From Chloroflexota bacterium (GTDB lineage Bacteria > Chloroflexota > Dehalococcoidia > Lucifugimonadales > Lucifugimonadaceae), in assembly GCA_013204555.1 (NCBI GenBank), contig JABMNO010000073.1, positions 1 to 45,975 on the forward strand: a DNA stretch of 45,975 bases. Direction: 5' to 3'. Shown here in pieces: positions 8,059-17,800 of this stretch. The stretch's first letter is position 1. Each line of letters begins with the position of its first letter. The notes under the pieces are model-generated. The model did not search any database and was not told the DNA's origin. It saw only the letters and a program-made list of their open reading frames with translations. The translations under genes and the position numbers were made by a program.

Positions 8059-8646
8059 GTGGGCAACAACAAATCAACAATTCTGGTTGCCGTATTCACA
8101 CTGGCAGTCACATTGTTTGTTGCCTGCGGTAGTGACTCCGATGAGATCGTCGAAGTGGTGATGATCGTTAATCCTGTTCGGTTCGACTCGATCGATGAAC
8201 TGGTTGAGAAATCCGATGCGGTTGTTACAGGGACGTTCTCTGGCAAGGGTATCGCCAAAGAATTTCCAGCGCAGGATTCCGGTCATTCTGGATACGGATC
8301 AACGTATCGACTCATAGTCGAGGAATACTTGATGGGTAGTGGTCCGAACTCTCTGGACCTGTATCAACCCGAAGGCTCAATAATTCCTGGACCAAATGGC
8401 GACCCGTTTGTTCAGGTCGACTCCAACGCGATCCCGCCTCCAGAAGTGGAACAACGCTACTTGCTGTTCATTCGATATTCCGAGCGCAATCCCGAAATTG
8501 TGACGGGGTCCGCCCTTCCCTACCGATTCGTTCTAAAGGATGGAATGTCGAGACCGGATCCATCAAGATCGTATTTTCAAGGGCCATTTCCGCGTCCCGA
8601 AGTGGACTTGATAGCAGAAATCGAATCGGCGATTCGCACTAAGTAG
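8059..8646 (+). CDS. lipoprotein of unknown function
   Basis: The 195-residue protein opens with a hydrophobic signal (about 8-22) and a lipobox ending V-A-C23 followed by GSDSD, so it should be lipid-anchored on the outside of the membrane. The mature part has a SIDELVEKSDAVVTGTFSG segment (about 44-62) and a YLLFIRY strand (about 137-143), a pattern seen in uncharacterised Gram-positive and Chloroflexota lipoproteins. I know no function for it. GTG at 8059 is used; another GTG lies at 8053. Its 3' end overlaps the end of the converging acetyltransferase remnant by eight bases. Confidence 0.65.
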   Translation: MGNNKSTILVAVFTLAVTLFVACGSDSDEIVEVVMIVNPVRFDSIDELVEKSDAVVTGTFSGKGIAKEFPAQDSGHSGYGSTYRLIVEEYLMGSGPNSLDLYQPEGSIIPGPNGDPFVQVDSNAIPPPEVEQRYLLFIRYSERNPEIVTGSALPYRFVLKDGMSRPDPSRSYFQGPFPRPEVDLIAEIESAIRTK

Positions 8647-9171
8647 ACTGCCGCTCCATCCGCATCAAATAGACGTCGTAGCCCGAGTCCGCAGATAGGT
8701 ACGTCCGGACATGCCGGAGCCTGCCTTTTCGTATGAGCGAATGGCCCGTGTATTCGCGGGTTCCGGGTCGATGGTGCAGGTTTCTATGCCAGGGGTTGCG
8801 AATACGATCTCGTCGATGAACTGCCGCACTACGCGTGAGCCGACGCCGCGGTCTCTCCACTCAGGCTCACCGATGTACACGTCCACCCCGGCGGCGTTGA
8901 GAATGTTTACTTCGGCTACGTAGTCGGGGTAGTTGGCGAGTACGGCCATCTGGATACCGCCGATTTCGACGTCGTCCACGCTGATGATGTAGCGATCTGT
9001 TCTGGGGTCTACCACTTTGTTACCGTACTCTTCGGCTAACTGCTCGCCGGTCTTCTGGGACACATCCCACCACCAGCGGCTGACCTCTTCGTCGCGTAGC
9101 CAACGGATGATCTGGGGAACATCATCTCTCGTCACAGGTCGAAATGAGATCTCTATTGCATTACCCCTCAC
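8639..9171 (-). pseudogene. GNAT acetyltransferase, AAC(6')-like, with a single-base frameshift
   Basis: From GTG at 9171 the frame gives ISFRPVTRDDVPQIIRWL, YIISVDDVEIGGIQ, a DVYIGEPEWRDRGVGSRVVR acetyl-CoA loop and IDPEPANTRAIRSYEKAG. This is the layout of AAC(6')-type aminoglycoside acetyltransferases and related GNAT enzymes. After EKAG (near 8717-8720) the family needs a phenylalanine followed by RHVRTYL. In the DNA this continuation, RHVRTYLSADSGYDVYLMR, is in the next frame and ends at 8639. One missing base (GGCTCC for GGCTTCC) explains it. The unrepaired frame runs to 8665 with an unrelated tail. It is either a recent inactivating mutation or a sequencing or assembly error. Resistance cannot be claimed. 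Confidence 0.75.
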
Positions 9172-9193
9172 CCTATGTCCCAGATCCTTATTC

Positions 9194-9430
9194 CTAGTGA
9201 GGCTCCGGGTCGTCTGGCCGGGAGGTTCGTGCCTGGGGTGGGCGCGACGTCTGTTTGATGGCTCCCTTCCACTCCTCGAGTTTCTCGGGAGACGTAGCGA
9301 TTTCCTCACTGACGTTATGGAGATCGACCGCGTGCTCACGAGTCGATTTCAAGAGGTCTTCCATCGTGTCGCCGACCACCTCGTAGCCGCATGTATACCC
9401 CATGTCGGCGCAAGATAACGTCAATGGCAT
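9194..9430 (-). CDS. DUF1059 family small protein
   Basis: The 78-residue protein starts MPLTLSCADMGYTCGYEV, followed by GDTMEDLLKSTREHAVDLH. This is the order of the DUF1059 family (PF06348): a cysteine pair near the start, then a helix ending in H-A-x-x-x-H. The family function is unknown. ATG at 9430 is preferred because GGAG lies seven bases before it; a TTG four codons earlier is possible. The last 20 or so residues are a proline- and arginine-rich extension beyond the usual domain. Confidence 0.7.
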   Translation of the reverse strand: MPLTLSCADMGYTCGYEVVGDTMEDLLKSTREHAVDLHNVSEEIATSPEKLEEWKGAIKQTSRPPQARTSRPDDPEPH

Positions 9431-9486
9431 CAGCTTCTCCAATTCCTTACAGTTATCACGTTTGATGTCACGATGATAGTAACGGT

Positions 9487-10314
9487 TTAACGAGAGAAAT
9501 AGAGCCGTTCAGCCGTCCCGCCCAGAATCGCGTCCTTTTCTCCGGTACTCAGACCAAGGTCGTTCTGAAACAGTTGCAGGTAGCTTGAATAGGTCGTCTT
9601 CGGCGCCCAGAGGTCGAGCGGGTAGTCGGAGCCCCACACGCACCGGTCTGGCCCGTATGCGTCGATGATCTGGCGGGTGGCCGGGTGCATGTCTGCGAAC
9701 GGGTACTCCTGTGCTGATCCGGTGGCGAGGAACGATAGCTTGGCGTTCATGTTTGTGAAGTCTGCAAGTCCCAGCGTTGCGGTGAGTTTCTCGGCATAGT
9801 CGTCCGCCGCTATGTCCAGGTGGATGGCGTGGTCTAGCGTCACCGGAACTTCCGGATAGTCCGTCATGATCGACGCCAGTTCCGCCGCGTAGCGAGCTTC
9901 TCCGATGAGCGCGTTTATGGTGACGCCGGTCTCACGGCATGCTGCCCAGAGCGCGCGATTGCCAGGGTGGTCGTAATCGACTTGCCGGACGGGATATGTG
10001 CGCAATGCCGTCATTCCAGCGCGGTCAACGAGCGAGTAGATCAGGTCTGCACTGTGTGGGTGCTCAGGATCAAGGGTGAACACGCCACGCGCACGGTCGC
10101 CGTACTGCGGCACCGTGTCACGCATGTACGAGTTGTCCCAGCCGTAGTATGTGGTCGTCTGGACCATCATGACTTTATCCACGCCGGCGCGGTCCATTTC
10201 GGCGATCAGGCCGTCCGGCGATCCACTGCCCGCGGGGGGCGCGTAGGGATTGTCTATGACCGGATATCGATCACCATCGTCACTGTAGATATGGGCGTGC
10301 GTGTCGATGATCAT
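9487..10314 (-). CDS. amidohydrolase 2 family (COG3618-like) hydrolase, copy 1
   Basis: The 275-residue TIM-barrel hydrolase (PF04909) has DTHAH with metal ligands H6 and H8, H162 and H165 after the fifth strand (LDHAIH), and the conserved aspartate D230 in WGSDYP. The complete ligand set indicates an active metal-dependent lactonase, decarboxylase or hydrolase. COG3618 members often open lactones of sugar acids. It lies 33 bases after the dehydrogenase-like gene and is the last gene of the methylcitrate operon. The paralogue at 33889 has an N in place of this D. Confidence 0.8.
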   Translation of the reverse strand: MIIDTHAHIYSDDGDRYPVIDNPYAPPAGSGSPDGLIAEMDRAGVDKVMMVQTTTYYGWDNSYMRDTVPQYGDRARGVFTLDPEHPHSADLIYSLVDRAGMTALRTYPVRQVDYDHPGNRALWAACRETGVTINALIGEARYAAELASIMTDYPEVPVTLDHAIHLDIAADDYAEKLTATLGLADFTNMNAKLSFLATGSAQEYPFADMHPATRQIIDAYGPDRCVWGSDYPLDLWAPKTTYSSYLQLFQNDLGLSTGEKDAILGGTAERLYFSR

Positions 10315-10347
10315 GCAGTTGCTCCGCTGGCTGAACTTCGGTCTGGT

Positions 10348-11319
10348 TTAGGCCCTGCGTGGCGTGAACCGGCTTGACCAGAACGACGGGTCTCCGGCAA
10401 CCGGAAAGTCGATCGACTCGACCGGCGTTGGCAGCGGGCGATCCAGACGAATGGCATCCAGATTCTCTGCAATCGAGCCGATGGCACGCTCTGCAATGTG
10501 GCCCGGTGGGGTGGTGGGGTAGCTCAGGGCGACCACTTTTTGGTGGGATTCGAGCTCATCGTCCCGGTATGCGATGGCGGCACCAGCGAACAGGTCTTGT
10601 CCCAGAGCGGTCAGTAAATCGTCTGCCACGATGACATCCGGGTGCGAACCGTTCACTAACACCGCCTCGGGCTTCATGAGGCGGAACTCGCGGAGATCGA
10701 AAAGCCCTCTTGTCTGCGGAGTGAGCGGGACAAGGATGAATACGTAGTCAGATTCAACCAGTACTCTGTCCAGGGTGAGTCTTCGGACGTTCGAATTTGG
10801 GGCGTCGACTCGCGCAGGCGTCCTGACATCAACGTATGTGTACTCACAGCGCGTACCTTCAAGCTGGCGAATTAGCTCCAACCCGGTGTAACCATAACCA
10901 ACGATGCCAATGACTTTGTTCTCGAATTCCGGAAAGGTTGGCACACCTGAAACACCGGGATGTCCGATCAATCTGGCTGTCGCTGCGGCGAGGTCAATCA
11001 GGTGTTGGACGGCTACCGGCGCAAGTGCGCGATTGACTCCTCCAAGGACAATTCCACGGCTTTCCAACGCCTGCAAGTCCAGATGGTGAAACTCGGTGGT
11101 GGTCAGTTGGAGACTCTGGAGACCATCCAAGTTGGCGAGAGTCGCGTCGGTCAGCAGCGCGGGGTCGGCGATAAGACCCGGAGAGTCTGATACGACGGGT
11201 GCGATACCCGTCGTATCATCAACTACGATCACTTCCACGGGTGGATCAAGTCGCTCCAACTGCTCACGATACGAGTAGAGCCAGTCGGTAGTATCTGTGA
11301 CGTAGTTCGTGTTGCTCAA
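10348..11319 (-). CDS. D-2-hydroxyacid-dehydrogenase-like protein with altered active site
   Basis: The 323-residue protein has the fold pattern of D-isomer-specific 2-hydroxyacid dehydrogenases: NAD motif GIVGYGYTGLEL (138-149), then VFILVPLTPQTRGLFD (193-208) and P..GHIAE with H274. The substrate-binding arginine normally found in V-N-x-x-R-G is replaced: the segment reads VNGSHPDVI, with H226 and P227. A role other than classical 2-hydroxyacid oxidation, or loss of activity, is likely. The start is TTG at 11319 with a weak ribosome binding site. It lies 15 bases after the citrate synthase gene, within the methylcitrate operon. Confidence 0.75.
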   Translation of the reverse strand: MSNTNYVTDTTDWLYSYREQLERLDPPVEVIVVDDTTGIAPVVSDSPGLIADPALLTDATLANLDGLQSLQLTTTEFHHLDLQALESRGIVLGGVNRALAPVAVQHLIDLAAATARLIGHPGVSGVPTFPEFENKVIGIVGYGYTGLELIRQLEGTRCEYTYVDVRTPARVDAPNSNVRRLTLDRVLVESDYVFILVPLTPQTRGLFDLREFRLMKPEAVLVNGSHPDVIVADDLLTALGQDLFAGAAIAYRDDELESHQKVVALSYPTTPPGHIAERAIGSIAENLDAIRLDRPLPTPVESIDFPVAGDPSFWSSRFTPRRA

Positions 11320-11334
11320 GTGTGAGGCGACTCT

Positions 11335-12462
11335 CTACTCGCGCTCAGTTATTGGCACGTAGCTCTGCGCCGCAGGCCCGACGTAGGTTGCCCTTGGCCG
11401 AATGAGACGGTTGGCGGACTGCTGCTCGATGACGTGCGCCGCCCATCCGGTTATGCGGGATGCGACGAACAGTGGCGTGTAGATCTCGGTCTCCAGGCCA
11501 ATCATCCGGTAGAGCCTTCCCGCAGGCCAATCCATATTCGGCGGAAGATGCTTCTCATCCCACATCACCTTCTCAATGATGTCAGCCATATCTTCCCATT
11601 CGGTTGCATCACGCTCTGGAGCGATTTCCATGCAGAAACGTTTCAAGATCGTGGCCCGAGGATCTTCCTCTTTGTAAACACGATGGCCAAAGCCCATCAC
11701 GAGTCGTTTCGTTTTGAACGCATTTCGAATCCAGGCCTCAGCATTGTCTTTGCTTCCAACTTCCAGGAGCACTTCGACAGCCTTTTCGTTAGCGCCACCG
11801 TGCAACGGCCCCTTGAGGGCGGCGATCGCGGCCACAACGGCTCCGTGCAGGTCAGTGAGCGTTGATGCTGCAACACGGGCGGTGAATGAAGATGCGTTGT
11901 ACTCATGTTCTGCGTACAGAATCAGCGATACATCCAGAGCGTGTCGCTCCACCTCCGCCGGTTCCGAGCCGTGGAGCATGTTCAGCAAGTTTGCGGAAAA
12001 ATCGAGATCACTGCGAGGTGCAACCGGATCGTTTCCGGACTTGATTCTTGACCATGCGGTCACAAGAGTTGGAATCGCTGCGAGCAGGCGCTCAGCCTTT
12101 CTAACGCTTGCGGCGAGTTCAATTGAGCCCGTGTCTGCGTCATGGTGAGCAAGGATGCTTACGCCAGTCCGAAGAACGTCCATCGCATTTGCGTCGGTTG
12201 GAAGCGAGCGGAAGAGCGTGTAGACCGACTCCGGCACTTCTCGTGAGTCGGCCAACCGAGACTTGAAAGATGCGAATTCAGACTCGCTCGGCAGGTTGCC
12301 GTGAATGAGGAGATATGCGACCTCTTCAAACGTCGACTTTTCTGCCAGATCCTGTATGGAATAGCCGCGGTACTGCAGCCCACCGGCAATCGTAGATATG
12401 GCGGTCTCACCCGCTATCACCCCTTCAAGGCCGGGATAGTACTGTTCTGTTGGGTTCGTCAT
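11335..12462 (-). CDS. prpC: citrate/2-methylcitrate synthase
   Basis: The 375-residue protein belongs to the short (type II-like) citrate synthase family. Catalytic H221 (GPLHGGANE), H260 (MGFGHRVYK) and D311 (NMDWPAGRLY) are visible, as is the substrate histidine H186 (AEHEYNAS). It condenses oxaloacetate with acetyl-CoA or propionyl-CoA. Its place directly after PrpB and PrpD on one strand favours 2-methylcitrate synthase, although the sequence alone does not rule out the main citrate synthase. It starts 28 bases after the prpB stop. Confidence 0.85.
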   Translation of the reverse strand: MTNPTEQYYPGLEGVIAGETAISTIAGGLQYRGYSIQDLAEKSTFEEVAYLLIHGNLPSESEFASFKSRLADSREVPESVYTLFRSLPTDANAMDVLRTGVSILAHHDADTGSIELAASVRKAERLLAAIPTLVTAWSRIKSGNDPVAPRSDLDFSANLLNMLHGSEPAEVERHALDVSLILYAEHEYNASSFTARVAASTLTDLHGAVVAAIAALKGPLHGGANEKAVEVLLEVGSKDNAEAWIRNAFKTKRLVMGFGHRVYKEEDPRATILKRFCMEIAPERDATEWEDMADIIEKVMWDEKHLPPNMDWPAGRLYRMIGLETEIYTPLFVASRITGWAAHVIEQQSANRLIRPRATYVGPAAQSYVPITERE

Positions 12463-12490
12463 ATCTACCTCTCCCTACTCATGAAACCGG

Positions 12491-13372
12491 TCAGGCTGGG
12501 CCGAAATACCGTTTATCTCGATCCTCATAACCGTCGTACTCGATCAAATCGTATAGCTCTGCCCGCGTCTGCATCCTGTTAAGTGTTGCAGACTGCGAGC
12601 CCGTATCCAATATCTGGTCAAATAGCTCGTCAACAGCTTTCATCGCCGCCCGCAGACTCGATACCGGGAACAGTGCAATCGCGTAGCCAAGCTCTTCAAG
12701 CTTCTCACGCGTTAGCAGCGGACTGCGACCAAACTCCGTCATGTTTGCCAGCAGAGGAGCTTCAACCAGTTCTCTGAACTTTGCGAACTCATCCTCTGTC
12801 TCAAGCGCCTCACCAAAAATGACGTCTGCCCCTGCATCCAGGTATCGAAGCGATCTCTCAACCGCTGCCTCGAATCCCTCAACAGCGACAGCGTCGGTGC
12901 GGGCCACGATCACAAAATCCGGGTCGGAGCGGGCGGCCACTGCTGCTCTTATCTTCTGCTCCATCTCGCCGCTCGTGACCAGGCTTTTGCCTGAAAGGTG
13001 ACCGCATCGCTTTGGGAGTTGCTGGTCTTCAATCTGAATCGCGGCAGCGCCGGCCTTTTCGAACTCGGATATCGTGCGCTCAACGTTCAGCGGCCCTCCG
13101 AATCCGGTGTCTGCATCAACCAGTAGCGGCAGATCCGTCTTCGCGGTGATAAATCGCGTCGCGTCGACAAACTCAGAGAGCGATAGCAGGCCAATGTCCG
13201 GCACGCCGTGACCCGCCGTTAAAGCCGCGCCTGAAAGGTATATCGCCTCAAAGCCTTTGCGCTCGGCCATGATGCCGGTGAGTGCGTTGAAGACGCCGGG
13301 CATCGCGACGCACTTGTCGGCATAGGCTGCCTTCATCTTTGCTCCGGGTGACCCAGAAGACGCAGACGTCAT
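12491..13372 (-). CDS. prpB: 2-methylisocitrate lyase-type isocitrate lyase/PEP mutase family enzyme
   Basis: The 293-residue protein carries the isocitrate-lyase-family signature K121-R-C123-G-H125, VDADTGFG with D86 and D88 for Mg2+, and VARTDA. Length and motif match PrpB, which splits 2-methylisocitrate into pyruvate and succinate. ATG at 13372 is chosen: it lies four bases after the prpD stop, whereas the longer frame would run into prpD. Clustering with prpD and the synthase supports the methylcitrate role over oxaloacetase or phosphonomutase relatives. Confidence 0.85.
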   Translation of the reverse strand: MTSASSGSPGAKMKAAYADKCVAMPGVFNALTGIMAERKGFEAIYLSGAALTAGHGVPDIGLLSLSEFVDATRFITAKTDLPLLVDADTGFGGPLNVERTISEFEKAGAAAIQIEDQQLPKRCGHLSGKSLVTSGEMEQKIRAAVAARSDPDFVIVARTDAVAVEGFEAAVERSLRYLDAGADVIFGEALETEDEFAKFRELVEAPLLANMTEFGRSPLLTREKLEELGYAIALFPVSSLRAAMKAVDELFDQILDTGSQSATLNRMQTRAELYDLIEYDGYEDRDKRYFGPA

Positions 13373-13376
13373 ATCG

Positions 13377-14744
13377 TTAGTTGGCCTTCGCAAACTCGGA
13401 CAGGATGGGTGAAAGTGATGACTGCTCATCCAACGCCCAGAGACGCTCAAGAATGCCATCCTGCGTTGGCCGGTCCAGCCACCTGTCTGCCATCTTGCGG
13501 AACTTTTCTTCCACCTCAGAGTCATCCATAGGATTACCAGCGTGGCCACGTGGGTATGCGACCTCACGCTGATGCTCGCTGCCATCCTTCAACTTGACGG
13601 TGATTCGGTTTGGGATGCTTTCGGGGTACTGCTTGTTAAGTTCTGCATCCGCGGCCACATCGATTCGAGCCACGAGAGCCAGTAGTGTTTCATCAGTAAA
13701 TCTTTCTGGGGCGAACTGCGGCAATCCAACCTCCCCGTCGGCCAGTGCCACGCCGATGCAATATGGGAGGCTGTGGTCGGCCGTTTCCCGTGTCTTTGGC
13801 CGCCACTTCTCGGGATCAGCGATGATTTCGACTGCTGCGTCGAAGGTTTCTACTTTGATCGATTCGATCTGACTCACATCGCCAATCACTGCCCGCAGCT
13901 GGAGCGCAGCGTCGATAGCGCTCTGCGAGTGATACTCAGCGGGCCAGTACTTGATATAGGTCTTGGGCAGCATGTAATCAGCGCCGCCCTTCCCACCAAG
14001 ATCTGGAATATCGAACGCCCCGTGGGACACTTCGGCGAAGAAGCCCATCTCTCCTTCAAAAATTGGTGCTGGACCGGTCATACCCTCTCGTGCCAGCAAC
14101 GTTGAGAGAACGCCGTTTCGGGAAGCGTTGGCGAATGCCGCTCCTTTCCACATGGATAGCTCTCCGGCACGGGTCTGGCGCATCGCCATGTGGGCGTTAC
14201 CGGAGATTCCCTGCGCGTGAACAAGTTGCTCTTTCGTTAGCCCAAGGAGCTTTCCCGCGCCGAGCACGGTTGAAAACGCGCCGTAGCAGACGTGGTCCCA
14301 GCCCTCTGCGCGAATGCTCCACGCGTCGGCGAGACGACACTGAATCTCATAGGCGACTACCGTAGCCGCAATAAGCTCACGGCCGCTTGATCCAGCCACC
14401 TCTGCGGCGGCCAACGTGGCGGCGAGGTTATCGCTCGGGTGCGCAGGCTCCTTCGAAAGATACGTGTCGTTGAAATCCAGGTATCGGAACAGTATTCCGT
14501 TCACGAATGCGGCCATGTCTGGACTCGTCATTGAGCCGTACAACGAGCGCGAACCCTGATCGGAACGAGACAGCTTCGCAACTCGCTCCGCCGCTGTGGG
14601 GGAGTCCGCATCCCACGCTCCAAGAGCGCAGCCAAGGGCATCGATCAGGCGTCGTTTCGTCTCGTGGACGGCCGACTCTGTCAGATCGTCATAGTTGATA
14701 TCGAGGGCGTAATCGGCGAATCGGTCTGCGAGGTTGGGTGACAT
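13377..14744 (-). CDS. prpD: MmgE/PrpD family 2-methylcitrate dehydratase
   Basis: The 455-residue protein is a MmgE/PrpD family member, with RRLIDALGCALG (about 31-42), FVNGILFRYLDFNDTY (about 84-99) followed by HPSDN (about 106-110), and GYAIKYWPAEYH-like residues near 263-269. PrpD dehydrates 2-methylcitrate to 2-methyl-cis-aconitate. It is the first gene of the prpD-prpB-prpC set. The divergent 174-base gap to csoR must hold its promoter. A second, more distant MmgE/PrpD is at 24710. Confidence 0.85.
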   Translation of the reverse strand: MSPNLADRFADYALDINYDDLTESAVHETKRRLIDALGCALGAWDADSPTAAERVAKLSRSDQGSRSLYGSMTSPDMAAFVNGILFRYLDFNDTYLSKEPAHPSDNLAATLAAAEVAGSSGRELIAATVVAYEIQCRLADAWSIRAEGWDHVCYGAFSTVLGAGKLLGLTKEQLVHAQGISGNAHMAMRQTRAGELSMWKGAAFANASRNGVLSTLLAREGMTGPAPIFEGEMGFFAEVSHGAFDIPDLGGKGGADYMLPKTYIKYWPAEYHSQSAIDAALQLRAVIGDVSQIESIKVETFDAAVEIIADPEKWRPKTRETADHSLPYCIGVALADGEVGLPQFAPERFTDETLLALVARIDVAADAELNKQYPESIPNRITVKLKDGSEHQREVAYPRGHAGNPMDDSEVEEKFRKMADRWLDRPTQDGILERLWALDEQSSLSPILSEFAKAN

Positions 14745-14846
14745 TGCGGCGTGTTCGTCTCCAGAAAGTTCTGTCTATGAGACACGAATCATACTCTGAA
14801 AATTGTTCCCGTCATGGCATCCTCACACCTGTGTGTTGTGATCGGC

Positions 14847-14886
14847 TTGACAAAAGTAGTAACTTTAAAACCCCTACCCAGGGGGT
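14847..14886 (+). promoter_or_regulatory. candidate csoR-copA promoter with CsoR-type operator
   Basis: TTGACA at 14847-14852 fits a -35 box. ACCCC-TACCCA-GGGGGT at 14870-14886 is a GC-rich dyad of the kind bound by CsoR repressors and lies 33 bases before the csoR start, over the expected -10 region. Apo-CsoR would block transcription and Cu(I) binding would release it. A good -10 hexamer at 17-base spacing is not visible, so the exact promoter is uncertain. Confidence 0.55.
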
Positions 14887-14918
14887 GCGGGTACCAATCT
14901 TTTACCAGAGGTTCCAAA

Positions 14919-15191
14919 TTGCTCACTGACGTAAAGAAAGACGCCACAAACCGCGTCTCGTACATCGAAGGCCACATTGCCGGTGTCAAAAAGATGATTC
15001 TGGAAGACCGATACTGCGTCGACATCCTAAAGCAGACTCACGCCATCAAAGCAGCAATAGACAAGTTGGAGACACGGCTTCTGGAAGGCCACCTGCACAC
15101 CTGCGTGATCGATGGCGTCAAAAACGGCCGTGAAGATGAAGTAATCAAGGAATTGGTAGATCTATACGCCGTGAAGAACATAGAACGATGA
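14919..15191 (+). CDS. csoR: copper-sensing repressor CsoR
   Basis: The 90-residue all-helical protein of the CsoR/RcnR family (DUF156) shows the Cu(I) ligands C33, H58 and C62, with the same 25- and 4-residue spacing as C36/H61/C65 of characterised Cso[17 protein letters not shown] is the family N-terminal helix. TTG at 14919 follows AGAGG (14907-14911) and gives the standard length. A longer frame would run upstream through the operator. Its TGA overlaps the copA ATG by four bases, so both are co-transcribed and translationally coupled. Confidence 0.9.
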   Translation: MLTDVKKDATNRVSYIEGHIAGVKKMILEDRYCVDILKQTHAIKAAIDKLETRLLEGHLHTCVIDGVKNGREDEVIKELVDLYAVKNIER

Positions 15192-17743
15192 GTACGACAA
15201 TCAACCCTAACGATAACCAGATTCTGACGGTCCCCATCACCGGAATGACCTGTGCTGCCTGCGTGAACACCGTCTCAGGCGCTCTGGAACGTGTGACTGG
15301 CGTGGCGGGCGTCGAGGTCAGCCTGGCATCTGAAAGCGCTATGGTTTCCTCCGCTTCGGTGTCTCCAAACACGCTTGTGGCCGCCATTCGCGGCGCTGGA
15401 TACGGCGTCGCGACCGATTCGATCACCGTCGAACTAAATGATTTATCGGAGGCGACCGAATATGTGGCCGCCCTCAATGCTGCCAATACGCTTCCGGGAA
15501 TAATTGACGCCGATAGCGACCCAACATCCGGGCAATTGCATCTCACGGCACTGTCGCGGACCGTTGAGTTAGCTGACCTCAAGGGCGTTTTGTCAGCCGC
15601 TGGATTCTCCGTCGCTTCGATTGCGCTCGAGGACGAAGACGATGAAAAGGATCGCGCTGACGCGATTCGGGACGCCAAAAACCGGATGATATTCGCCCTC
15701 GCCTCAGCAGTACTGATGATGATCATCATGCGATACACGACGATCCCAGCACTTGAGGACGTCTCCCCCACTCTGATCAACATCATCCTGTGGGCGATCG
15801 CTACTCCAGTGCAGTTCTGGGCTGGCGCCGCTTTCTATCGTGGTGCTTGGGGAGCACTCAAAAACAGAACAACCAATATGAACACGCTGATTGCGATGGG
15901 GACCACAACGGCCTATGGGTTCAGCGTGGCAGTCACATTGGCCCGCGATGAGATATCCCAGGCCACACTATTCTCGGGACACGAAACCGGCACATATTTC
16001 GATGTTGCCGCAGCAATCACCGGGTTGATACTACTTGGCCGATTCCTGGAGGTCAGGGCACGTGGCCGCACTTCTGCCGCTATCAAACGACTGATTGGTT
16101 TGCAGCCACGTACTGCGACAATTATCGAGAATGGCGAACAGGTTCAGCTTCAACTTTACGAGGTGACCGCGGGTCTCGAAGTCCTGGTAAAGCCAGGAGA
16201 GCAGATTCCGGTTGATGGCGTCGTCTTGAGTGGCTCATCGTCAATCGATGAATCCATGTTGACCGGTGAAAGTATGCCTGTTTCTAAATCCATCGAAGAT
16301 CCGGTATTCGCGGGTACTGTGAATGGAACTGGAAGCCTGACGTTCCGGGCGACCCGGGTCGGGAGCGAGACTGCTCTGGCAGGAATCGTCCGGCTCGTTG
16401 AGCAAGCCCAGGGTTCGCGCGCTCCTGTGCAGAAGCTCGTCGATAAAGTCACCGCCCGCTTCGTTCCCGTTGTGATTGCTGCCGCTGCTATCGGATTTAC
16501 GACCTGGGCGATTATTGGACCTGATCCAGCGCCGCTCAATGCCGTTTTGGTGGCAGTGGCGATGCTGGTTATCGCTTGCCCATGTGCCCTCGGTTTGGCC
16601 ACGCCGACCGCGGTAATGGTTGGAATGGGCAAAGCGGCCGAGAACGGAATCCTCATCAAGAACGCTGAGGCGCTGGAGATGGCGCACAAGGTGGACACCG
16701 TGGTGATGGACAAAACTGGCACGATTACTGAAGGCAAACCCAGCGTCGCATCGCTTGAGTCGATGTCGATTACTGAAAATGAGCTTCTGGCATTCGCGGC
16801 CGCCGTCGAGGCTAATTCCGAGCACCCACTTGCGGACGCTATCCTCTCTGAGGCTCGCACAAGGAAAATCACTCTCCCGAAGTCCGAGTCATTCACTTCA
16901 GAGCCGGGACGAGGTGCAGCGGCGCTAGTCGAAGGTGCACGCGTACTCATTGGGAATATCGAGTACATGACCGATAACGGAATTGACGCTGGAGATGTCG
17001 ACCGTCTGAAGCAGACATCAGCCAGAGGCCAGACACCGGTACTGGTCGCCCGAGACGGGCAGTTGATCGGGATTATTGGCATCGCCGATCGAGTCAAAGA
17101 ATCTGCAGCAGCCGCGATTTCCGGACTCCGCTCGCGAGGCATCGATGTTGTGATGCTCTCAGGCGATCGCCAGGAAACCGCGCAAGTCGTCGCAGATCAA
17201 GTTGGCATCAAAACAGTGATCGCCGAGGTGCGTCCAGACCAGAAATCGGCAGAGATCAAGCGTCTGCAAAGCGAAGGTCGGATTGTTGCCATGGTTGGCG
17301 ATGGCGTGAACGACGCGCCAGCGCTGGCTCTTGCAGACGTTGGAATCGCTATCGGAACCGGCACTGATGTGGCGATTGAGACGGCTGACATAGCGCTGAT
17401 GGGGACCGATCTCACCAACGTGCCACGAGCCATTGATCTGAGCCACGCAACTATGCGGACCATCCGCCAGAATCTTTTCTGGGCGTTTTTCTACAACATC
17501 CTGCTGGTCCCCATCGCCGCTGGAGTGTTGTATCCGGTCTTCTCAGATGGCACGGTACCCGGCTTTCTACAGCCACTACTGGGTGAAGTTGGATTCCTCA
17601 ATCCGATTGCAGCGGCGGCGGCAATGGCGATCAGTTCGGTCACTGTGGTCACAAACTCGCTCAGGCTGGCTCGGAATCCGAAAAACGAGAGCACAAACGG
17701 ACCTGGAGCATCCGTGGAGCAATCCCCTGTTTACACGTCCTGA
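15188..17743 (+). CDS. copA: Cu(+)-exporting P1B-type ATPase
   Basis: The 851-residue membrane ATPase has an N-terminal metal-binding domain with GMTCAAC (C22, C25) and a second HMA-like segment (about 85-147) without a CxxC. The membrane and catalytic parts follow: TGES (359-362), the C464-P-C466 transport motif ([12 protein letters not shown]), the phosphorylated D508 in DKTGT, the H546-P nucleotide-domain pair, and GDGVND (704-709). C-P-C with the csoR partner indicates export of Cu(I) to the outside. The last part carries the usual two C-terminal helices. It overlaps csoR by four bases. Confidence 0.95.
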   Translation: MSTTINPNDNQILTVPITGMTCAACVNTVSGALERVTGVAGVEVSLASESAMVSSASVSPNTLVAAIRGAGYGVATDSITVELNDLSEATEYVAALNAANTLPGIIDADSDPTSGQLHLTALSRTVELADLKGVLSAAGFSVASIALEDEDDEKDRADAIRDAKNRMIFALASAVLMMIIMRYTTIPALEDVSPTLINIILWAIATPVQFWAGAAFYRGAWGALKNRTTNMNTLIAMGTTTAYGFSVAVTLARDEISQATLFSGHETGTYFDVAAAITGLILLGRFLEVRARGRTSAAIKRLIGLQPRTATIIENGEQVQLQLYEVTAGLEVLVKPGEQIPVDGVVLSGSSSIDESMLTGESMPVSKSIEDPVFAGTVNGTGSLTFRATRVGSETALAGIVRLVEQAQGSRAPVQKLVDKVTARFVPVVIAAAAIGFTTWAIIGPDPAPLNAVLVAVAMLVIACPCALGLATPTAVMVGMGKAAENGILIKNAEALEMAHKVDTVVMDKTGTITEGKPSVASLESMSITENELLAFAAAVEANSEHPLADAILSEARTRKITLPKSESFTSEPGRGAAALVEGARVLIGNIEYMTDNGIDAGDVDRLKQTSARGQTPVLVARDGQLIGIIGIADRVKESAAAAISGLRSRGIDVVMLSGDRQETAQVVADQVGIKTVIAEVRPDQKSAEIKRLQSEGRIVAMVGDGVNDAPALALADVGIAIGTGTDVAIETADIALMGTDLTNVPRAIDLSHATMRTIRQNLFWAFFYNILLVPIAAGVLYPVFSDGTVPGFLQPLLGEVGFLNPIAAAAAMAISSVTVVTNSLRLARNPKNESTNGPGASVEQSPVYTS

Positions 17744-17800
17744 TAGGCTAAAACGGCACAATTTCGATGCGAACCATGGGTTTACATCAAAAGGAGAGAC

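Noticed and set aside
12491..13585. Longer N-terminus for the PrpB frame, beginning at 13585
   Set aside because: The extension lies inside prpD and lacks family residues; ATG at 13372 fits the family start.
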